Source: DAOTWA01 sp034435955 (GTDB lineage: Bacteria; Chloroflexota; Anaerolineae; Anaerolineales; Anaerolineaceae). Taken from it: 12,001 nucleotides of DNA. Position numbers and translations under genes: made by a program. The notes under the pieces were generated by a model. The model had not been told where the DNA came from. It did no database searches and saw only the letters and a list, made by a program, of their open reading frames with translations. Where the stretch lies: the NCBI GenBank assembly GCA_034435955.1, contig DAOTWA010000046.1, positions 1 to 12,001 of the forward strand. Direction: 5' to 3'. Positions 1 through 4,453 of the stretch are shown here, piece after piece. Position 1 is the stretch's first letter. Each line of letters starts with the position of its first letter.

Positions 1-205
1 TTGCGGCGATACGTCGGGAGGCTTCAGCCGGCTCGCCGGCGCCGCCGGTCACGCCGATGGGCAGACCCGGCGAAACATGGGCCTCGCGCAGGCTGTGGAA
101 ACCCCGGGTGAACATCGTTTGCCCGACGAACACCCCCGCCGCCAGGAAAACGATCGCCGCCCCGCCGTGGATGATCCAGGGCGATAGACGCTGAAAACGA
201 ATCAT
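1..205 (-). CDS. Partial gene, N-terminal membrane-anchored protein of unknown function
   Basis: An open frame reads leftward from an ATG at 205-203 and runs off the left edge, giving 68 residues with no stop. A strong ribosome binding site (GGAGGAAGGG, just 5' of the ATG) supports the start. The N-terminus has a short basic/aromatic stretch (MIRFQRLSPW) and then a hydrophobic segment at about residues 11-31, so it should be a signal anchor or an uncleaved signal peptide with the rest of the protein outside. After it comes a Gly/Pro/Ala-rich stretch. There is no lipobox cysteine. The visible part contains no domain I recognise, so no function is proposed. GC-rich codon use matches the housekeeping genes of the window rather than the AT-rich gene that follows, and the two genes diverge. 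Confidence 0.7.
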   Translation of the reverse strand, partial: MIRFQRLSPWIIHGGAAIVFLAAGVFVGQTMFTRGFHSLREAHVSPGLPIGVTGGAGEPAEASRRIAA

Positions 206-280
206 CCCTTCCTCCGTATGCCTGGCTTCGGTGAAGCGACTTTGGGATTGATTAGGATAGATGTCTAGAACGGGATGTTG

Positions 281-309
281 ATTATAACTTGAACATTTAC
301 TAAGCTGAA
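281..309 (-). promoter_or_regulatory. Possible promoter for the left-edge gene
   Basis: On the minus strand a perfect TATAAT occupies 286-281. A poor -35 (TTCAGC, 309-304) lies 17 nt upstream. It faces the left-edge gene, leaving a leader of about 70 nt. The -10 is convincing but the -35 is weak, and the surrounding AT-rich sequence raises the chance of a false match. Confidence 0.35.
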
Positions 310-419
310 ATGGTGAAATCAAGGATCCGGTTTAAACCGCCGAGGGCAACAACAGAGGTAATTTAAGCAGTCTTACTCCAAGTTGAAGAAGTAATTTCAT
401 AAATTATCTACGCAGAAAC

Positions 420-448
420 TTGACCTTAATGAATATTTTGACTATACT
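420..448 (+). promoter_or_regulatory. Promoter of the AT-rich lipoprotein gene
   Basis: TTGACC (420-425), a 17-nt spacer, then TATACT (443-448): a good sigma-70-type promoter. Transcription would start near 455-456, essentially at the ATG at 456, so the mRNA appears leaderless. The -35 also covers a TTG codon that would otherwise be a possible in-frame start, which argues against that start. Confidence 0.6.
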
Positions 449-455
449 TCCTGTT

Positions 456-1853
456 ATGAAAGTAGAAGGGAGATTTTGGGGGAGAATAGCCACGCTGGCA
501 ACAATTGCGGGGATAATGACTGGTAATTCAGCTTGTGCGGTCATCCCACGTCCGGCACAGCCTGAAGGGGAAGGGAAAGCAACCTCAACGATGTCAGCAG
601 AAATTACCATGACTCCTGCCAGGGAACTTACAGAAGTGACCCCAACCCCGACAGAAGTACCTAGTCCAACCCCGGTGGAGTTACCAAGTGATGTTAAACA
701 ACATCTAAATGATCTTGTTCAACAGCTAAATGAAAAACTTGCTAATGAAAAGCACACCTTAGATGAGACTACTTTTGGTCTAGCTCAAGGAGCAGATGGA
801 ATATGGAATCTGGTAAGAATAAAGGAAAATAAACAAAGTAAACAAAAAGAAACAATCAGTGTAGGTGAAATTAAAGGACAGAATCTGGTAATAACCTTGC
901 CTCAACTGGATGGAGGAGAAGAAGTAGAACTGCCTGTATCTCAACTCAATGTAGACCAAAATGGATATCTATATTCAGAAAGACAACAACCTGATCCAGA
1001 TTTTATTCAGCTCCCTATATCAAGATTTAGTGAAAATGAGGAGTACGTATTTACTGATTTTGGAAATTGGGTCCAAAATGTATGGAAGGTTACTTCAGAT
1101 GGCTTAATTCATTATAATGAGGCAGAACTACTTGGTGGTGCGATCACTCTTGACCCAGCCCAAAGTGAGAGACTTTGGGAAGATCTTTGGAGAAGTTTAT
1201 ACTCTCTAAATATCAAGACTGAAAACACAGCCTTCAAAGCTAGATATCCAACTGAAGAGAAGTTTTTCGAATCGCTGAAGCAAGGAAAGCCTGTTTATAA
1301 CCTAAATATTTTTGAGAGGTTAACCAAATATTACCCCAATGTAGATCTTGTGGTAAATCCTAGATTGATGTTTGTGGAAAAGGCAGGTCAACCTCTTGAG
1401 CCTGATATTATTTTTTCATCATATGAACCCACTTTTCAAGAAATTTTGAACACACCACAATCTAAGCGAGAATTCATTGATTTTGGCCAACCGGGCTATT
1501 GCATACGTTTTGATGTGGTTCAAGACTCAAACGGGAAATATCACCTTTCAATAGAATTTGCAAAATATCTTGCATATGGTGAGCCCCAGGGCTATATGCT
1601 GGCTACTATTCCTACTGATAATCCTGAGGAAAATTTGGTGCCAAGCCAGCTGCAATTGGTTAGACAGTGGTTATTTTTATCTAGGACTATTACCTCTGAT
1701 TACTATGATCCTGAAGGATGGCTTGTTGTTCGGAATGGTCGCCCCCTTTTGACTCATAGACCTGAGCTTAGCTTTGCTATGGTTGATCCTGGCTTTATAG
1801 CAACAATTAGTAATTTTGGGGATACAAGCAATTCCTATTTCCAGCTGAGATGA
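456..1853 (+). CDS. Secreted or lipoprotein-like protein, unknown function, AT-rich gene
   Basis: The 465-residue product has a basic N-terminus and a hydrophobic stretch ending at Cys27 (context GNSAC), a loose lipobox with Asn at -3, so a lipoprotein or ordinary secreted protein is likely. A Thr/Pro-rich spacer (about residues 45-75, with TPTEVPSPTP) follows, as in many Chloroflexota surface proteins, then a mixed, acidic, aromatic-rich region to the end with no further membrane segment. I do not recognise its domain, and no enzyme motif stands out. The ATG at 456 is preferred over the in-frame TTG at 420 and ATG at 429 because those lie inside the promoter; no Shine-Dalgarno precedes 456. 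Codons such as AAA, GAA, AAT and TTT dominate, unlike the GC-rich genes around it, suggesting transfer. It stands alone between a divergent gene and the tRNA-Cys repeat array. Confidence 0.8.
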   Translation: MKVEGRFWGRIATLATIAGIMTGNSACAVIPRPAQPEGEGKATSTMSAEITMTPARELTEVTPTPTEVPSPTPVELPSDVKQHLNDLVQQLNEKLANEKHTLDETTFGLAQGADGIWNLVRIKENKQSKQKETISVGEIKGQNLVITLPQLDGGEEVELPVSQLNVDQNGYLYSERQQPDPDFIQLPISRFSENEEYVFTDFGNWVQNVWKVTSDGLIHYNEAELLGGAITLDPAQSERLWEDLWRSLYSLNIKTENTAFKARYPTEEKFFESLKQGKPVYNLNIFERLTKYYPNVDLVVNPRLMFVEKAGQPLEPDIIFSSYEPTFQEILNTPQSKREFIDFGQPGYCIRFDVVQDSNGKYHLSIEFAKYLAYGEPQGYMLATIPTDNPEENLVPSQLQLVRQWLFLSRTITSDYYDPEGWLVVRNGRPLLTHRPELSFAMVDPGFIATISNFGDTSNSYFQLR

Positions 1854-1950
1854 GCTTCATAAAAACCTTATTTGGTTACAAAGATATGATTGAAATTATT
1901 GAATATAAATATTATGACAATAATATATAATTAAGCGGCTTATATATAGG

Positions 1951-1983
1951 AAAAAAAAAGAAAACGAGCCTTGCCGGGCTCGT
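1951..1983 (-). terminator. Distal terminator of the tRNA-Cys array, longest U tract
   Basis: On the minus strand the stem ACGAGCC/GGCTCGT (7 bp, 6-nt loop CGGCAA) is followed by TTTTC and then nine T residues. It is the last of four near-identical hairpins in the 141-bp array and the most canonical intrinsic terminator of the four. It ends any transcription leaking leftward from the tRNA genes and also faces the convergent lipoprotein gene. No equivalent plus-strand U tract is seen, so that gene has no clear terminator of its own. Confidence 0.75.
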
Positions 1984-1989
1984 AATAAG

Positions 1990-2074
1990 AGGCGGCGGCG
2001 GGGTTTGTTGAGCGCAGCGAAATCCCGCGGGAAACCCGTGATCGGGGTCTTGCCGACCCTTGCCCTGGCGTCCC
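1990..2074 (-). pseudogene. tRNA-Cys relic, repeat unit 1
   Basis: Most diverged copy. It keeps GCA at the anticodon position and the anticodon-arm frame, but the loop reads CGGCAAG, losing the conserved U33. The T loop carries the shared insertion and no normal D arm is recognisable. The 5' and 3' acceptor strands no longer match well. Confidence 0.7.
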
Positions 2075-2130
2075 TCGATGGGGCGCCCATTGGCGGCAAT
2101 GAAAACGAGCCTTGCCGGGCTCGTAATAAG

Positions 2131-2215
2131 AGGCGACGACGGGGTTTGTTGAGCGCAGCGAAATCCCGCGGGAAACCCGTGATCGGGGTTTTGCAGACCC
2201 TTGCCCTGTCGTGCC
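2131..2215 (-). pseudogene. tRNA-Cys relic, repeat unit 2
   Basis: Retains an intact anticodon loop CTGCAAA (anticodon GCA), the 3' acceptor strand GTCGTCGCC as in the real gene, and outer T-stem bases. The T loop is enlarged by a roughly 24-nt insertion and the D-arm region is shortened. The 5' segment GGCACGAC can pair with GTCGTCGCC with one bulge, so a D-armless tRNA-like fold is conceivable. Confidence 0.7.
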
Positions 2216-2271
2216 TCGATGGGGCGCCCATTGGCGGAAAAGAAAACGAGCCTTGCCGGGCTCGTAATAAG

Positions 2272-2356
2272 AGGCGACGGCGGGGTTTGTTGAGCGCAGC
2301 GAAATCCCGCGGGAAACCCGTGATCGGGGGTTTGCAGACCCTTGCCCTGGCGTGCC
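2272..2356 (-). pseudogene. tRNA-Cys relic, repeat unit 3
   Basis: Closest in position to the genuine tRNA-Cys. The anticodon loop CTGCAAA is kept, but the 3' side of the anticodon stem is changed (CCCCC instead of ACCCT). It has the same T-loop insertion and the same D-arm loss as the other two units, so all three descend from one already altered copy. Confidence 0.7.
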
Positions 2357-2378
2357 TCGATGGGGCGCCCATCGGCGG

Positions 2379-2406
2379 AAAAGAAAACGAGCCTTGCCGG
2401 GCTCGT
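2379..2406 (-). terminator. Terminator directly after tRNA-Cys
   Basis: Seven nt downstream of the tRNA-Cys discriminator base, the minus strand forms ACGAGCC/GGCTCGT around loop CGGCAA, then TTTTCTTTT. This is the natural end of the tRNA-Gly/tRNA-Cys transcript. Copies recur at about 2238-2265 (same tail) and 2097-2124 (interrupted tail TTTTCATTG). Confidence 0.75.
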
Positions 2407-2412
2407 AATAAG

Positions 2413-2483
2413 AGGCGACGACGGGATTTGAACCCGTGATCAGGGTTTTGCAGACCCTTGCCTTACCACTTGGCCACGTCGCC
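2413..2483 (-). tRNA. tRNA-Cys (anticodon GCA)
   Basis: The minus strand folds as a complete 71-nt cloverleaf: acceptor GGCGACG/CGTCGCC, D arm GCC...GGC, anticodon arm AGGGT-CTGCAAA-ACCCT, a four-base variable loop, T arm ACGGG-TTCAAAT-CCCGT, and discriminator U. Loop bases 34-36 are GCA, specific for cysteine codons UGY. CCA is not encoded. It is the second gene of a minus-strand unit after tRNA-Gly (65 nt apart) and is followed by an intrinsic terminator. Its 3' two thirds are the source of the tandem relics to its left. Confidence 0.97.
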
Positions 2484-2548
2484 GGGTTAAAATTCGGCTG
2501 ACGTCACTTGGCGATCATTTACCGCATGCCATCAGCCTTTTCCATCTG

Positions 2549-2621
<73 letters not shown>

Positions 2622-2688
2622 AAATTGCCGCCGCAGATGTAGGAGTTTGAGAACCCCTGGGGGGACCAATCCCCTCTTATCCATTCAC

Positions 2689-2717
2689 CCTCTCCGCTCT
2701 GGAGAGGTTTTTATTTT
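2689..2717 (+). terminator. Plus-strand intrinsic terminator in the tRNA leader region
   Basis: Stem CCTCTCC (2689-2695) and GGAGAGG (2701-2707) with a 5-nt loop, followed by TTTTTATTTT. It would stop rightward read-through before the transglycosylase gene. On the minus strand the same bases lie in the pre-tRNA leader. The gene-free stretch 2622-2939 holds this terminator and the two promoters listed next; I see nothing else in it. Confidence 0.7.
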
Positions 2718-2734
2718 CGAACAGCAACGATGAG

Positions 2735-2763
2735 ATTATAACGTCTGTTGTGTACATCGTCAA
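2735..2763 (-). promoter_or_regulatory. Promoter of the tRNA-Gly/tRNA-Cys unit
   Basis: Minus strand TTGACG (2763-2758), 17-nt spacer, perfect TATAAT (2740-2735). Predicted start near 2728. Both boxes and the spacing are near consensus and it points at the tRNA genes. Confidence 0.8.
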
Positions 2764-2883
2764 CCCGAAAGAATAGAGGGTATTGAAAAACAAGTCCAGA
2801 ATTGACCTGTCGGCCGGAATGTGGTCCGATGGAGCGGTTTTATCAACCTCTTCATCAATCGGATAAACTCGCCCTCGATCCCC

Positions 2884-2911
2884 TTGAAAAATAGAACTAA
2901 TGTGCTATAAT
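2884..2911 (+). promoter_or_regulatory. Promoter of the lytic transglycosylase gene
   Basis: TTGAAA (2884-2889), 16-nt spacer, perfect TATAAT (2906-2911). Transcription should begin near 2918, which excludes the in-frame ATG at 2910 (inside the -10) and supports the start at 2940. Confidence 0.75.
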
Positions 2912-2939
2912 GGATGAAAATGCTACGGGGAAGGAATCC

Positions 2940-3566
2940 ATGAACAGAGCACAGGCAGCAGTTTTTCCGGCGGCGCTCCTTGGCAGCCTGGTGGTGGCCT
3001 GCCTGGGTTGGATGGCCGCGGCCAACCTGGTGAATGTGCCCGCCCTCCAACCGGTGGTGGCATTCGCCCAGTCGGGCCCAAGCCAGGCGCAGATGGAAAC
3101 CGCCCCCTCGGCGGCCAATGAGGATAGGGCCGCCGCCGATTCGATCGCCGCCTGCCCCCTCAGCGTGCGCTACCCAGAGGAGGTGCGCCGCTGGTGCGAC
3201 CTGATCACCGCTAACGCCCGGCAGAACGGCCTGGATCCCAATCTGGTAGCCGCGGTGATCCTTCAGGAAAGCGGCGGCCATCCCGATGCTTACTCGAAGA
3301 GCGGGGCGGTCGGTTTGATGCAGGTCATGCCGCGCGACGGTCTGGCGGCTGGTTTCATCTGCCCAAACGGCCCCTGCTTCGCCTCGCGGCCGACCATCGA
3401 TGAGCTGATGGATCCAGCGTACAACGTTGCCTATGGTACGCGTATGCTGGCTGGCCTGATCGGCAAATACGGCGACCTGCGCGAGGCCTTGCGCTATTAC
3501 GGGCCAAAAGACATGGGTTATGATTACGCCGATCTGATCCTTAAGATATTCGAAGCTTACCAATAA
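2940..3566 (+). CDS. Secreted lytic transglycosylase-like protein (SLT domain)
   Basis: The 208-residue product begins with a signal peptide or anchor (hydrophobic residues about 8-30, possible cleavage near AFAQ at 41-44), a short Ala/Pro-rich linker, then an SLT-type domain from about residue 72 to the end. The catalytic glutamate is Glu110 in LQESGG, followed by SKSGAVGLMQVMP (119-131), the family signature, and NVAYGTRML (162-170) and ALRYYGP (183-189), corresponding to the usual N..G...L and AL..YN.GP motifs. Such enzymes cleave the MurNAc-GlcNAc bond of peptidoglycan to give 1,6-anhydro ends, outside the cytoplasmic membrane. CPNGPC (141-146) could form a disulfide. The start is set by GGGGAAGGAA upstream and by the promoter. 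It lacks LysM or other wall-binding repeats. The specific subfamily is not clear. Confidence 0.88.
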   Translation: MNRAQAAVFPAALLGSLVVACLGWMAAANLVNVPALQPVVAFAQSGPSQAQMETAPSAANEDRAAADSIAACPLSVRYPEEVRRWCDLITANARQNGLDPNLVAAVILQESGGHPDAYSKSGAVGLMQVMPRDGLAAGFICPNGPCFASRPTIDELMDPAYNVAYGTRMLAGLIGKYGDLREALRYYGPKDMGYDYADLILKIFEAYQ

Positions 3567-3752
3567 CAGCCCAGATCAGGGCGGTTAGGACCGATGGGGT
3601 GGATCGAGCGGCTGCCCGACCACCCGAGAGAATGATTTGGGTGATGATCGAATCATACCATTGGATGATTGCAGCCGTTTGAGAAAATTTTTACACTTAA
3701 TGTTGGTGAGATACGTTTACTGGCGTTATATCGTTACCGAAAGGATACCCGT

Positions 3753-4160
3753 ATGAAGAAAATCTTAAGTGTGGTGGGGTTGATTTTGATCCTGTCTGTG
3801 GCCCTGGCCGCCTGTGGCGGCGGCGGTAGCAGCTCGAGCGGTTCTACCACCATCAGCGCGACCATGACCGATTTCAAATTCGACCCGAACTCCTGGACCG
3901 TCCCGGCCAACACATCGATCACCCTCCAGTTGAAAAACAACGGCTCAGTCGAGCATACCTGGGTGCTCGTCAACAAATTCATCACTCCTCCCTTCACCAG
4001 TGCGGATGATTCGGACATTCTCTTTTCCGCCAAGGTTGAGCCTGGCCAATCGTCAACCGTAACCTTTACCTCGCCATCCACGCCGGGCACTTACGAGGTT
4101 GTCTGCGACATTCCCGGCCATCTGGAAGCCGGCATGGACGGGCAACTGATCGTCAAGTAA
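3753..4160 (+). CDS. Cupredoxin-domain lipoprotein (type 1 copper)
   Basis: The 135-residue product has a classic lipoprotein signal: MKK, a hydrophobic core, and lipobox LAAC with the lipidated cysteine at 21. A Gly/Ser-rich spacer (22-32) precedes one cupredoxin-like beta domain (about 33-135). All four type 1 copper ligands are visible: His68 (VEHTW), Cys118 (EVVCDIPGH), His123 and Met128 (EAGM). The family carries electrons between respiratory or copper-enzyme partners at the outer face of the membrane; the partner here is unknown because no oxidase or reductase gene adjoins it. The start at 3753 is chosen for AAAGGA about 8 nt upstream and for the signal peptide; the longer in-frame reading from 3669 would bury that signal. 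A strong terminator 36 nt after the stop makes this a short unit. No convincing promoter was found in 3567-3752. Confidence 0.88.
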   Translation: MKKILSVVGLILILSVALAACGGGGSSSSGSTTISATMTDFKFDPNSWTVPANTSITLQLKNNGSVEHTWVLVNKFITPPFTSADDSDILFSAKVEPGQSSTVTFTSPSTPGTYEVVCDIPGHLEAGMDGQLIVK

Positions 4161-4196
4161 TCACGATCGGTCTCGCCGAGAAGAGGGTCAAAAAAC

Positions 4197-4232
4197 ACCG
4201 CGGCAGATCCGCCTGCCGCGGTTCATATTTTT
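4197..4232 (+). terminator. Strong terminator after the cupredoxin gene
   Basis: A perfect 10-bp stem ACCGCGGCAG (4197-4206) / CTGCCGCGGT (4213-4222) with a 6-nt loop, then TCATATTTTT. An A run (4190-4195) precedes it, so it may also act on the minus strand. It insulates rpoB from upstream transcription. Confidence 0.88.
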
Positions 4233-4270
4233 AGATCTCTGCCCGTGTTCATAAACGTGCTTGACAAATA

Positions 4271-4279
4271 TGGTATAAT
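4271..4279 (+). promoter_or_regulatory. Possible upstream extended -10 promoter for rpoB
   Basis: TGGTATAAT is a perfect extended -10 (TGnTATAAT). No good -35 is found at 17 nt; the nearby TTGACA at 4261 is too close (7-nt gap) to pair with it. Extended -10 promoters can work without a -35, so this may be a second, weaker rpoB promoter. Confidence 0.45.
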
Positions 4280-4341
4280 GCAAGCGATGTCAAGCGGGGG
4301 AAAAGACAGCAGAATATTCTAATAATTCGAAAAAATGCCTC

Positions 4342-4370
4342 TTGACCAATGGTGAGGTATTTGTTATAAT
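4342..4370 (+). promoter_or_regulatory. Main rpoB promoter
   Basis: TTGACC (4342-4347), 17-nt spacer, perfect TATAAT (4365-4370). Start expected near 4377, giving a leader of about 77 nt before rpoB. Near-consensus boxes and optimal spacing suit a highly expressed gene. Confidence 0.85.
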
Positions 4371-4378
4371 CACGTATT

Positions 4379-4417
4379 GCGTCCTGTTAGAGACGCAGGA
4401 CGCCGGTTTTGTTTGTT
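4379..4417 (+). promoter_or_regulatory. 5'-proximal hairpin with U tract in the rpoB leader
   Basis: GCGTCCTG (4379-4386) pairs with CAGGACGC (4396-4403), 8 bp around a 9-nt loop, followed by CGG and then TTTTGTTTGTT. It starts within a few bases of the predicted transcript 5' end. Its terminator-like form suggests attenuation, or a stabilising 5' hairpin; which one cannot be told from sequence. Confidence 0.5.
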
Positions 4418-4453
4418 CACTTTCGGCCATGTTTGCGAATTTAGGAGAACCTC

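Larger units (their letters stand above)
1960..2382 (-). repeat. Three exact-length 141-bp tandem repeats derived from tRNA-Cys plus terminator
   Basis: Units at 1960-2100, 2101-2241 and 2242-2382 each start (plus strand) with GAAAACGAGCC and are exactly 141 bp. By hand alignment the first two differ at about 8 positions and the last two at about 4. A fourth copy begins at 2383 and runs directly into the genuine tRNA-Cys. Read on the minus strand, each unit is a tRNA-Cys relic followed by the same terminator hairpin as the real gene. Because 141 is a multiple of three, the array gives accidental open frames on both strands with a 47-residue period; these are not credible genes. Together with 1854-1959 (AT-rich, only a weak 7-bp AT hairpin at 1909-1926), this accounts for the gene-free stretch between the lipoprotein gene and tRNA-Cys. 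Confidence 0.95.

Noticed and set aside
328..339. 12-bp palindrome CGGTTTAAACCG as an operator
   Set aside because: It is perfect but single, and lies about 80 bp upstream of one promoter and behind the other; nothing else supports a binding site.
1960..2412. CRISPR array
   Set aside because: Whole 141-bp units repeat without unique spacers, and the content is tRNA-derived.
1896..2439. Open frames on both strands encoding 47-residue repeat proteins
   Set aside because: They exist only because the 141-bp unit is a multiple of three; the DNA is explained by tRNA-Cys relics and terminators, and no ribosome binding site or sensible composition supports them.
2910..2942. Upstream ATG start for the transglycosylase at 2910
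   Set aside because: It lies inside the -10 box of the promoter, so it would not be in the mRNA; the ATG at 2940 has a good ribosome binding site.
2760..3563. Minus-strand open frame of 267 residues opposite the transglycosylase
   Set aside because: It is a shadow of a GC-rich gene with clear catalytic motifs on the plus strand; its product resembles no protein family and is rich in His, Gly and Arg as antisense frames often are.
3669..3752. Longer N-terminus for the cupredoxin protein, and a promoter in this stretch
   Set aside because: The extension would precede a textbook lipoprotein signal that has its own ribosome binding site; promoter-like boxes here (for example TTGGTG-17-TTATAT) match too poorly.
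4261..4279. TTGACA (4261) paired with TATAAT (4274) as one promoter
   Set aside because: Only 7 nt separate them, far from the 16-18 nt needed; the TATAAT is kept only as a possible extended -10.
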